DNA from: Pegoplata infirma
Lineage: Eukaryota; Arthropoda; Insecta; Diptera; Anthomyiidae
DNA length: 64,000 nt
Assembly (NCBI GenBank): GCA_963921195.1
Contig: CAWUER010000514.1
Location: 3,720,001 to 3,784,000 of the forward strand
Direction: 5' to 3'
The number at the start of each line of letters is the position of its first letter. Position 1 is the first letter of the stretch. Both the position numbers and the translations under genes were made by a program. Under the pieces are notes generated by a model. That model worked only from the letters and a program-made list of their open reading frames with translations, was not told where the DNA came from and did not search any database. Of the stretch, positions 1 through 12,300 are shown in pieces.

Positions 1-552
1 TTTACTTTCAACGGCTGTATCTCTGCAACTATTGCTCCGATTTTGTCAAAATAACAAAAAAATAAAAGATTGAGACTTTATCTTTCCTCTGGAACCAAAT
101 GTGAGACAATCGGGCTGGTACTTACAGAGATATATGCATTTATGCAAAGTTTTTTTTTTCATTTTTATGAGAAACCCATTATTTAAGGTTTTTTGGAGAC
201 CCTAATTTTTAAATTGCTATAACTCGGTAAATAATGATGCGATTTTGACTCTATAAAAACTAGAATGCATAAGTATATTAGCTTTATCATGACAGAAAAA
301 ATTTAAGACTATCAGACTAGTATTAACAGATATTTATGCATTCATATCAAAAATATTTTCGGGTTACTTGTAATAACTTGAAATGGCTATATCAAGGTTA
401 CCATTATTTCGATTTCAAATGCCTTCGCACGAATTTAAATCTTTTTCAACAAAGTTTAAATAGAATAAAAGAGATTGCTCGATTTTAAATTTTTAAAAAA
501 TTTTTTTTTTTCAAAAATGATAAACTTGTAATTTTTCGTAGTCTGGAGACCT
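1..552. repeat. Reference monomer with three diverged internal subunits
   Basis: Inside the monomer, three related segments start near 13 (ggctgtatctctgcaact), 215 (tgctataactcggtaaat) and 385 (ggctatatcaaggttacc). Each is followed about 20 bases later by a cgatttt-like or cgatttc block. A second matched pair lies near 115 (gctggtacttacagagatat) and 319 (gactagtattaacagatatt), both running into a tatgcatt motif. The spacings of 202, 170 and 180 bp sum to the 552-bp monomer, so an ancestral unit of about 184 bp is inferred. The subunits are now strongly diverged, so only the 551-bp period behaves as the amplifying unit. Confidence 0.6.
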
Positions 553-3307
553 TTTACTTTCAACGGCTGTATCTCTGCAACTATTGCTCCGATTTTGTCA
601 AAATAACAAAAAAATAAAAGATTGAGACTTTATCTTTCCTCTGGAACCAAATGTGAGACAATCGGGCTGGTACTTACAGAGATATATGCATTTATGCAAA
701 GTTTTTTTTCATTTTTATGAGAAACCCATTATTTAAGGTTTTTTGGAGACCCTAATTTTTAAATTGCTATAACTCGGTAAATAATGATGCGATTTTGACT
801 CTATAAAAATTAGAATGCATAAGTATATTAGCTTTATCATGACAGAAAAAATTTTAGACTATCAGACTAGTATTAACAGATATTTATGCATTCATATCAA
901 AAATATTTTCGGGTTACTTGTAATAACTTGAAATGGCTATATCAAGGTTACCATTCTATCGTTTTCTAATGCCTTTGCACAAATTTAAATCTTTTTCAAT
1001 AAAGTTTAAATAGAATAAAAGAGATTGCTCGATTTTAAATTTTAAAAAAAATTAATTTTTTCAAAAATGATAAACTTGTAATTTTTCGTAGTCTGGAGAC
1101 CTTTTACTTTCAACGGCTGTATCTCTGCAACTATTGCTCCGATTTTGTCAAAATAACAAAAAAATAAAAGATTGAGACTTTATCTTTCCTCTGAAACCAA
1201 ATGTGAGACAATCGGGCTGGTACTTACAGAGATATATGCATTTATGCAAAGTTTTTTTTTCATTTTTATGAGAAACCCATTATTTAAGGTTTTTTGGAGA
1301 CCCTCATTTTTAAATTGCTATAACTCGGTAAATAATGATCCGATTTTGACTCTATAAAAACTAGAAGGCATAAGTATATTAGCTTTATCATGACAGAAAA
1401 AAATTAAGACTATCGGACTAGTATTAACAGATATTTATGCATTCATATCAAAAATATTTTCGGGTTACTTGTAATAACTTGAAATGGCTATATCAAGGTT
1501 ACCATTATATCGATTTCAAATGCCTTTGCACGAATTTAAATCTTTTTCAATAAAGTTTAAATAGAATAAAAGAGATTGCTCGATTTTAAATTTTTAAAAA
1601 AATTTATTTTTTCAAAAATGATAAACTTGTAATTTTTCGTAGTCTGGAGACCTTTTACTTTCAACGGCTGTATCTCTGCAACTATTGCTCCGATTTTGTC
1701 AAAATAACAAAAAAATAAAAGATTGAGACTTTATCTTTCCTCTGGAACCAAATGTGAGACAATCGGGCTGGTACTTACAGAGATATATGCATTTATGCAA
1801 AGTTTTTTTTCATTTTTATGAGAAACCCATTATTTAAGGTTTTTTGGAGACCCTAATTTTTAAATTGCTATAACTCGGTAAATAATGATGCGATTTTGAC
1901 TCTATAAAAATTAGAATGCATAAGTATATTAGCTTTATCATGACAGAAAAAATTTAAGACTATCAGACTAGTATTAACAGATATTTATGCATTCATATCA
2001 AAAATATTTTCGGGTTACTTGTAATAACTTGAAATGTCTATATCAAGGTTACCATTATTTCGATTTCAAATGCCTTCGCACGAATTTAAATCTTTTTCAA
2101 TAAAGTTTAAATAGAATAAAAGAGATTGCTCGATTTTAAATTTTTAAAAAAATTTATTTTTTCAAAAATGATAAACTTGTAATTTTTCGTAGTCTGGAGA
2201 CCTTTTACTTTCAACGGCTGTATCTCTGCAACTATTGCTCCGATTTTGTCAAAATAACAAAAAAATAAAAGATTGAGACTTTATCTTTCCTCTGGAACCA
2301 AATGTGAGACAATCGGGCTGGTACTTACAGAGATATATGCATTTATGCAAAGTTTTTTTTTTCATTTTTATGAGAAACCCATTATTTAAGGTTTTTTGGA
2401 GACCCTAATTTTTAAATTGCTATAACTCGGTAAATAATGATCCGATTTTGACTCTATAAAAACTAGAAGGCATAAGTATATTAGCTTTATCATGACAGAA
2501 AAAAATTAAGACTATCGGACTAGTATTAACAGATATTTATGCATTCATGTCAAAAATATTTTCGGGTTACTTGTAATAACTTGAAATGGCTATATCAAGG
2601 TTACCATTATTTCGATTTCAAATGCCTTTGCACGAATTTAAATCTTTTTCAATAAAGTTTAAATAGAATAAAAGAGATTGCTCGATTTTAAATTTTTAAA
2701 AAAATTTATTTTTTCAAAAATGATAAACTTGTAATTTTTCGTAGTCTGGAGACCTTTTACTTTCAACGGCTGTATCTCTGCAACTATTGCTCCGATTTTG
2801 TCAAAATAACAAAAAAATAAAAGATTGAGACTTTATCTTTCCTCTGGAACCAAATGTGAGACACTCGGGCTGGTACTTACAGAGATATATGCATTTATGC
2901 AAAGTTTTTTTTTTCATTTTTATGAGAAACCCATTATTTAAGGTTTTTTGGAGACCCTCATTTTTAAATTGCTATAACTCGGTAAATAATGATGCGATTT
3001 TGACTCTATAAAAACTAGAAGGCATAAGTATATTAGCTTTATCATGACAGAAAAAAATTAAGACTATCGGACTAGTATTAACAGATATTTATGCATTCAT
3101 GTCAAAAATATTTTCGGGTTACTTGTAATAACTTGAAATGGCTATATCAAGGTTACCATTATTTCGATTTCAAATGCCTTTGCACGAATTTAAATCTTTT
3201 TTAATAAAGTTTAAATAGAATAAAAGAGATTGCTCGATTTTAAATTTTTAAAAAAATTTATTTTTTCAAAAATGATAAACTTGTAATTTTTCGTAGTCTG
3301 GAGACCT

Positions 3308-5514
3308 TTTACTTTCAACGGCTGTATCTGTGCAACTATTGCTCCGATTTTGTCAAAATAACAAAAAAATAAAAGATTGAGACTTTTATCTTTCCTCTGG
3401 AACCAAATGTGAGACAATCGGGCTGGTACTTACAGAGATATATGCATTTATGCAAAGTTTTTTTTTCATTTTTATGAGAAACCCATTATTTAAGGTTTTT
3501 TGGAGACCCTCATTTTTAAATTGCTATAACTCGGTAAATAATGATGCGATTTTGACTCTATAAAAACTAGAAGGCATAAGTATATTAGCTTTATCATGAC
3601 AGAAAAAAATTAAGACTATCGGACTAGTATTAACAGATATTTATGCATTCATATCAAAAATATTTTCGGGTTACTTGTAATAACTTGAAATGGCTATATC
3701 AAGGTTACCATTATATCGATTTCAAATGCCTTTGCACGAATTTAAATCTTTTTCAATAAAGTTTAAATAGAATAAAAGAGATTGCTCGATTTTAAATTTT
3801 TAAAAAAATTTATTTTTTCAAAAATGATAAACTTGTAATTTTTCGTAGTCTGGAGACCTTTTACTTTCAACGGCTGTATCTCTGCAACTATTGCTCCGAT
3901 TTTGTCAAAATAACAAAAAAATAAAAGATTGAGACTTTATCTTTCCTCTGGAACCAAATGTGAGACAATCGGGCTGGTACTTACAGAGATATATGCATTT
4001 ATGCAAAGTTTTTTTTTCATTTTTATGAGAAACCCATTATTTAAGGTTTTTTGGAGACCCTAATTTTTAAATTGCTATAACTCGGTAAATAATGATCCGA
4101 TTTTGACTCTATAAAAACTAGAAGGCATAAGTATATTAGCTTTATCATGACAGAAAAAAATTAAGACTATCGGACTAGTATTAACAGATATTTATGCATT
4201 CATATCAAAAATATTTTCGGGTTACTTGTAATAACTTGAAATGGCTATATCAAGGTTACCATTATATCGATTTCAAATGCCTTTGCACGAATTTAAATCT
4301 TTTTCAATAAAGTTTAAATAGAATAAAAGAGATTGCTCGATTTTAAATTTTTAAAAAAATTTATTTTTTCAAAAATGATAAACTTGTAATTTTTCGTAGT
4401 CTGGAGACCTTTTACTTTCAACGGCTGTATCTCTGCAACTATTGCTCCGATTTTGTCAAAATAACAAAAAAATAAAAGATTGAGACTTTATCTTTCCTCT
4501 GGAACCAAATGTGAGACAATCGGGCTGGTACTTACAGAGATATATGCATTTATGCAAAGTTTTTTTTTCATTTTTATGAGAAACCCATTATTTAAGGTTT
4601 TTTGGAGACCCTCATTTTTAAATTGCTATAACTCGGTAAATAATGATGCGATTTTGACTCTATAAAAACTAGAATGCATTAGTATATTAGCTTTATCATG
4701 ACAGAAAAAATTTTAGACTATCAGACTAGTATTAACAGATATTTATGCATTCATATCAAAAATATTTTCGGGATACTTGTAATAACTTGAAATGGCTATA
4801 TCAAGGTTACCATTCTATCGTTTTCTAATGCCTTTGCACAAATTTAAATCTTTTTCAATAAAGTTTAAATAGAATAAAAGAGATTGCTCGATTTTAAATT
4901 TTTAAAAAAAAATTATTTTTTCAAAAATGATAAACTTGTAATTTTTCGTAGTCTGGAGACCTTTTACTTTCAACGGCTGTATCTCTGCAACTATTGCTCC
5001 GATTTTGTCAAAATAACAAAAAAATAAAAGATTGAGACTTTATCTTTCCTCTGGAACCAAATGTGAGACAATCGGGCTGGTACTTACAGAGATATATGCA
5101 TTTATGCAAAGTTTTTTTTTTCATTTTTATGAGAAACCCATTATTTAAGGTTTTTTGGAGACCCTAATTTTTAAATTGCTATAACTCGGTAAATAATGAT
5201 CCGATTTTGACTCTATAAAAACTAGAAGGCATAAGTATATTAGCTTTATCATGACAGAAAAAAATTAAGACTATCGGACTAGTATTAACAGATATTTATG
5301 CATTCATGTCAAAAATATTTTCGGGTTACTTGTAATAACTTGAAATGGCTATATCAAGGTTACCATTATTTCGATTTCAAATGCCTTTGCACGAATTTAA
5401 ATCTTTTTCAATAAAGTTTAAATAGAATAAAAGAGATTGCTCGATTTTAAATTTTTAAAAAAATTTATTTTTTCAAAAATGATAAACTTGTAATTTTTCG
5501 TAGTCAGGAGACCT
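3308..5514. repeat. Four-monomer (2207-bp) higher-order unit, copy 1
   Basis: Four consecutive monomers that recur, in the same order of types, exactly 2207 bp downstream. The shared private variants are 'gaatgcattagtat' and 'cgggatacttg' in the third monomer (near 4670 and 4770) and 'gtcaggagacc' at the end of the fourth. This copy has its own changes in the first monomer ('ctgtgcaac' near 3328 and an added T near 3385). Confidence 0.85.
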
Positions 5515-7721
5515 TTTACTTTCAACGGCTGTATCTCTGCAACTATTGCTCCGATTTTGTCAAAATAACAAAAAAATAAAAGATTGAGACTTTATCTTTC
5601 CTCTGGAACCAAATGTGAGACAATCGGGCTGGTACTTACAGAGATATATGCATTTATGCAAAGTTTTTTTTTTCATTTTTATGAGAAACCCATTATTTAA
5701 GGTTTTTTGGAGACCCTCATTTTTAAATTGCTATAACTCGGTAAATAATGATGCGATTTTGACTCTATAAAAACTAGAAGGCATAAGTATATTAGCTTTA
5801 TCATGACAGAAAAAAATTAAGACTATCGGACTAGTATTAACAGATATTTATGCATTCATATCAAAAATATTTTCGGGTTACTTGTAATAACTTGAAATGG
5901 CTATATCAAGGTTACCATTATATCGATTTCAAATGCCTTTGCACGAATTTAAATCTTTTTCAATAAAGTTTAAATAGAATAAAAGAGATTGCTCGATTTT
6001 AAATTTTTAAAAAAATTTATTTTTTCAAAAATGATAAACTTGTAATTTTTCGTAGTCTGGAGACCTTTTACTTTCAACGGCTGTATCTCTGCAACTATTG
6101 CTCCGATTTTGTCAAAATAACAAAAAAATAAAAGATTGAGACTTTATCTTTCCTCTGGAACCAAATGTGAGACAATCGGGCTGGTACTTACAGAGATATA
6201 TGCATTTATGCAAAGTTTTTTTTTCATTTTTATGAGAAACCCATTATTTAAGGTTTTTTGGAGACCCTAATTTTTAAATTGCTATAACTCGGTAAATAAT
6301 GATCCGATTTTGACTCTATAAAAACTAGAAGGCATAAGTATATTAGCTTTATCATGACAGAAAAAAATTAAGACTATCGGACTAGTATTAACAGATATTT
6401 ATGCATTCATATCAAAAATATTTTCGGGTTACTTGTAATAACTTGAAATGGCTATATCAAGGTTACCATTATATCGATTTCAAATGCCTTTGCACGAATT
6501 TAAATCTTTTTCAATAAAGTTTAAATAGAATAAAAGAGATTGCTCGATTTTAAATTTTTAAAAAAATTTATTTTTTCAAAAATGATAAACTTGTAATTTT
6601 TCGTAGTCTGGAGACCTTTTACTTTCAACGGCTGTATCTCTGCAACTATTGCTCCGATTTTGTCAAAATAACAAAAAAATAAAAGATTGAGACTTTATCT
6701 TTCCTCTGGAACCAAATGTGAGACAATCGGGCTGGTACTTACAGAGATATATGCATTTATGCAAAGTTTTTTTTTCATTTTTATGAGAAACCCATTATTT
6801 AAGGTTTTTTGGAGACCCTCATTTTTAAATTGCTATAACTCGGTAAATAATGATGCGATTTTGACTCTATAAAAACTAGAATGCATTAGTATATTAGCTT
6901 TATCATGACAGAAAAAATTTTAGACTATCAGACTAGTATTAACAGATATTTATGCATTCATATCAAAAATATTTTCGGGATACTTGTAATAACTTGAAAT
7001 GGCTATATCAAGGTTACCATTCTATCGTTTTCTAATGCCTTTGCACAAATTTAAATCTTTTTCAATAAAGTTTAAATAGAATAAAAGAGATTGCTCGATT
7101 TTAAATTTTTAAAAAAAAATTATTTTTTCAAAAATGATAAACTTGTAATTTTTCGTAGTCTGGAGACCTTTTACTTTCAACGGCTGTATCTCTGCAACTA
7201 TTGCTCCGATTTTGTCAAAATAACAAAAAAATAAAAGATTGAGACTTTATCTTTCCTCTGGAACCAAATGTGAGACAATCGGGCTGGTACTTACAGAGAT
7301 ATATGCATTTATGCAAAGTTTTTTTTTTCATTTTTATGAGAAACCCATTATTTAAGGTTTTTTGGAGACCCTAATTTTTAAATTGCTATAACTCGGTAAA
7401 TAATGATCCGATTTTGACTCTATAAAAACTAGAAGGCATAAGTATATTAGCTTTATCATGACAGAAAAAAATTAAGACTATCGGACTAGTATTAACAGAT
7501 ATTTATGCATTCATGTCAAAAATATTTTCGGGTTACTTGTAATAACTTGAAATGGCTATATCAAGGTTACCATTATTTCGATTTCAAATGCATTTGCACG
7601 AATTTAAATCTTTTTCAATAAAGTTTAAATAGAATAAAAGAGATTGCTCGATTTTAAATTTTTAAAAAAATTTATTTTTTCAAAAATGATAAACTTGTAA
7701 TTTTTCGTAGTCAGGAGACCT
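5515..7721. repeat. Four-monomer (2207-bp) higher-order unit, copy 2
   Basis: Tandem partner of the preceding unit. It carries the same private variants ('gaatgcattagtat' near 6877, 'cgggatacttg' near 6977 and a terminal 'gtcaggagacc'). Its last monomer (from 7170) has 'gcatttgcacg', a variant also seen in the twelve-monomer units further right, so this boundary overlaps the start of a different amplification domain. Confidence 0.85.
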
Positions 7722-9373
7722 TTTACTTTCAACGGCTGTATCTCTGCAACTATTGCTCCGATTTTGTCAAAATAACAAAAAAATAAAAGATTGAGACTTT
7801 ATCTTTCCTCTGGAACCAAATGTGAGACAATCGGGCTGGTACTTACAGAGATATATGCATTTATGCAAAGTTTTTTTTCATTTTTATGAGAAACCCATTA
7901 TTTAAGGTTTTTTGGAGACCCTCATTTTTAAATTGCTATAACTCGGTAAATAATGATGCGATTTTAACTCTATAAAAACTAGAATGCATAAGTATATTAG
8001 CTTTATCATGACAGAAAAAATTTTAGACTATCAGACTAGTATTAACAGATATTTATGCATTCATATCAAAAATATTTTCGGGTTACTTGTAATAACTTGA
8101 AATGGCTTTATCAAGGTTACCATTCTATCGTTTTCTAATGCCTTTGCACAAATTTAAATCTTTTTCAATAAAGTTTAAATAGAATAAAAGAGATTGCTCG
8201 ATTTTAAATTTTTAAAAAAATTTATTTTTTCAAAAATGATAAACTTGTAATTTTTCGTAGTCTGGAGACCTTTTACTTTCAACGGCTGTATCTCTGCAAC
8301 TATTGCTCCGATTTTGTCAAAATAACAAAAAAATAAAAGATTGAGACTTTATCTTTCCTCTGAAACCAAATGTGAGACAATCGGGCTGGTACTTACAGAG
8401 ATATATGCATTTATGCAAAGTTTTTTTTCATTTTTATGAGAAACCCATTATTTAAGGTTTTTTGGAGACCCTCATTTTTAAATTGCTATAACTCGGTAAA
8501 TAATGATCCGATTTTGACTCTATAAAAACTAGAAGGCATAAGTATATTAGCTTTATCATGACAGAAAAAAATTAAGACTATCGGACTAGTATTAACAGAT
8601 ATTTATGCATTCATATCAAAAATATTTTCGGGTTACTTGTAATAACTTGAAATGGCTATATCAAGGTTACCATTATATCGATTTCAAATGCCTTTGCACG
8701 AATTTAAATCTTTTTCAAAAAAGTTTAAATAGAATAAAAGAGATTGCTCGATTTTAAATTTTTAAAAAAATTTATTTTTTCAAAAATGATAAACTTGTAA
8801 TTTTTCGTAGTCTGGAGACCTTTTACTTTCAACGGCTGTATCTCTGCAACTATTGCTCCGATTTTGTCAAAATAACAAAAAAATAAAAGATTGAGACTTT
8901 ATCTTTCCTCTGGAACCAAATGTGAGACAATCGGGCTGGTACTTACAGAGATATATGCATTTATGCAAAGTTTTTTTTTTCATTTTTATGAGAAACCCAT
9001 TATTTAAGGTTTTTTGGAGACCCTAATTTTTAAATTGCTATAACTCGGTAAATAATGATCCGATTTTGACTGTATAAAAACTAGAAGGCATAAGTATATT
9101 AGCTTTATCATGACAGAAAAAAATTAAGACTATCGGACTAGTATTAACAGATATTTATGCATTCATGTCAAAAATATTTTCGGGTTACTTGTAATAACTT
9201 GAAATGGCTATATCAAGGTTACCATTATTTCGATTTCAAATGCCTTTGCACTAATTTAAATCTTTTTCAATAAAGTTTAAATAGAATAAAAGAGATTGCT
9301 CGATTTTAAATTTTTAAAAAAATTTATTTTTTCAAAAATGATAAACTTGTAATTTTTCGTAGTCTGGAGACCT
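7170..9373. repeat. Tail of an upstream twelve-monomer higher-order copy
   Basis: Four monomers matching the end of the 6.6-kb unit. They carry, in order: 'gcatttgcacg' with 'gtcaggag'; 'gattttaactc' with 'ggctttatc'; 'ctctgaaacc' with 'tttttcaaaaaag'; and 'gactgtataaa' with 'gcactaattt'. The same order recurs before 15993 and again before 22612. This places the edge of an incomplete copy here. Confidence 0.75.
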
Positions 9374-12300
9374 TTTACTTTCAACGGCTGTATCTCTGCA
9401 ACTATTGCTCCGATTTTGTCAAAATAACAAAAAAATAAAGGATTGAGACTTTATCTTTCCTCTGGAACCAAATGTGAGACAATCGGGCTGGTACTTACAG
9501 AGATATATGCATTTATGCAAAGTTTTTTTTTCATTTTTATGAGAAACCCATTATTTAAGGTTTTTTGGAGACCCTCATTTTTAAATTGCTATAACTCGGT
9601 AAATAATGATGCGATTTTGACTCTATAAAAACTAGAAGGCATAAGTATATTAGCTTTATCATGACAGAAAAAAATTAAGACTATCGGACTAGTATTAACA
9701 GATATTTATGCATTCATGTCAAAAATATTTTCGGGTTACTTGTAATAACTTGAAATGGCTATATCAAGGTTACCATTATTTCGATTTCAAATGCATTTGC
9801 ACGAATTTAAATCTTTTTCAATAAAGTTTAAATAGAATAAAAGAGATTGCTCGATTTTAAATTTTTAAAAAAATTTATTTTTTCAAAAATGATAAACTTG
9901 TAATTTTTCGTAGTCAGGAGACCTTTTACTTTCAACGGCTGTATCTCTGCAACTATTGCTCCGATTTTGTCAAAATAACAAAAAAATAAAAGATTGAGAC
10001 TTTATCTTTCCTCTGGAACCAAATGTGAGACAATCGGGCTGGTACTTACAGAGATATATGCATTTATGCAAAGTTTTTTTTTTCATTTTTATGAGAAACC
10101 CATTATTTAAGGTTTTTTGGAGACCCTCATTTTTAAATTGCTATAACTCGGTAAATAATGATGCGATTTTGACTCTATAAAAACTAGAATGCATAAGTAT
10201 ATTAGCTTTATCATGACAGAAAAAATTTTAGACTATCAGACTAGTATTAACAGATATTTATGCATTCATATCAAAAATATTTTCGGGTTACTTGTAATAA
10301 CTTGAAATGGCTTTATCAAGGTTACCATTCTATCGTTTTCTAATGCCTTTGCACAAATTTAAATCTTTTTCAATAAAGTTTAAATAGAATAAAAGAGATT
10401 GCTCGATTTTAAATTTTTAAAAAAATTTATTTTTTCAAAAATGATAAACTTGTAATTTTTCGTAGTCTGGAGACCTTTTACTTTCAACGGCTGTATCTCT
10501 GCAACTATTGCTCCGATTTTGTCAAAATAACAAAAAAATAAAAGATTGAGACTTTATCTTTCCTCTGAAACCAAATGTGAGACAATCGGGCTGGTACTTA
10601 CAGAGATATATGCATTTATGCAAAGTTTTTTTTTCATTTTTATGAGAAACCCATTATTTAAGGTTTTTTGGAGACCCTCATTTTTAAATTGCTATAACTC
10701 GGTAAACAATGATCCGATTTTGACTCTATAAAAACTAGAAGGCATAAGTATATTAGCTTTATCATGACAGAAAAAAATTAAGACTATCGGACTAGTATTA
10801 ACAGATATTTATGCATTCATATCAAAAATATTTTCGGGTTACTTGTAATAACTTGAAATGGCTATATCAAGGTTACCATTATATCGATTTCAAATGCCTT
10901 TGCACGAATTTAAATCTTTTTCAATAAAGTTTAAATAGAATAAAAGAGATTGCTCGATTTTAAATTTTTAAAAAAATTTATTTTTTCAAAAATGATAAAC
11001 TTGTAATTTTTCGTAGTCTGGAGACCTTTTACTTTCAACGGCTGTATCTCTGCAACTATTGCTCCGATTTTGTCAAAATAACAAAAAAATAAAAGATTGA
11101 GACTTTATCTTTCCTCTGGAACCAAATGTGAGACAATCGGGCTGGTACTTACAGAGATATATCCATTTATGCAAAGTTTTTTTTTTTAATTTTTATGAGA
11201 AACCCATTATTTAAGGTTTTTTGGAGACCCTAATTTTTAAATTGCTATAACTCGGTAAATAATGATCCGATTTTGACTGTATAAAAACTAGAAGGCATAA
11301 GTATATTAGCTTTATCATGACAGAAAAAAATTAAGACTATCGGACTAGTATTAACAGATATTTATGCATTCATGTCAAAAATATTTTCGGGTTACTTGTA
11401 ATAACTTGAAATGGCTATATCAAGGTTACCATTATTTCGATTTCAAATGCCTTTGCACTAATTTAAATCTTTTTCAATAAAGTTTAAATAGAATAAAAGA
11501 GATTGCTCGATTTTAAATTTTTAAAAAAATTTATTTTTTCAAAAATGATAAACTTGTAATTTTTCGTAGTCTGGAGACCTTTTACTTTCAACGGCTGTAT
11601 CTCTGCAACTATTGCTCCGATTTTGTCAAAATAACAAAAAAATAAAGGATTGAGACTTTATCTTTCCTCTGGAACCAAATGTGAGACAATCGGGCTGGTA
11701 CTTACAGATATATATGCATTTATGCAAAGTTTTTTTTTTCATTTTTATGAGAAACCCATTATTTAAGGTTTTTTGGAGACCCTCATTTTTAAATTGCTAT
11801 AACTCGGTAAATAATGATGCGATTTTGACTCTATAAAAACTAGAAGGCATAAGTATATTAGCTTTATCATGACAGAAAAAAATTAAGACTATCGGACTAG
11901 TATTAACAGATATTTATGCATTCATATCAAAAATATTTTCGGGTTACTTGTAATAACTTGAAATGGCTATATCAAGGTTACCATTATATCGATTTCAAAT
12001 GCCTTTGCACGAATTTAAATCTTTTTCAATAAAGTTTAAATAGAATAAAAGAGATTGCTCGATTTTAAATTTTTAAAAAAATTTATTTTTTCAAAAATGA
12101 TAAACTTGTAATTTTTCGTAGTCTGGAGACCTTTTACTTTCAACGGCTGTATCTCTGCAACTATTGCTCCGATTTTGTCAAAATAACAAAAAAATAAAAG
12201 ATTGAGACTTTATCTTTCCTCTGGAACCAAATGTGAGACAATCGGGCTGGTACTTACAGAGATATATGCATTTATGCAAAGTTTTTTTTTTTCATTTTTA

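Noticed and set aside
1172..1357. A 61-codon frame repeated in many monomers (also at 4480, 6687, 9443, 10546, 16062, 22681, 27624, 50436, 52639 and others)
   Set aside because: It starts with TTG, not ATG. It is open only when the T-run has a particular length, and it varies exactly as the satellite varies. No sign of protein selection.
3211..3417. Minus-strand 68-codon frame in the satellite (also at 59298)
   Set aside because: Exists only where a one-base run-length change removes a stop; absent from the other monomers.
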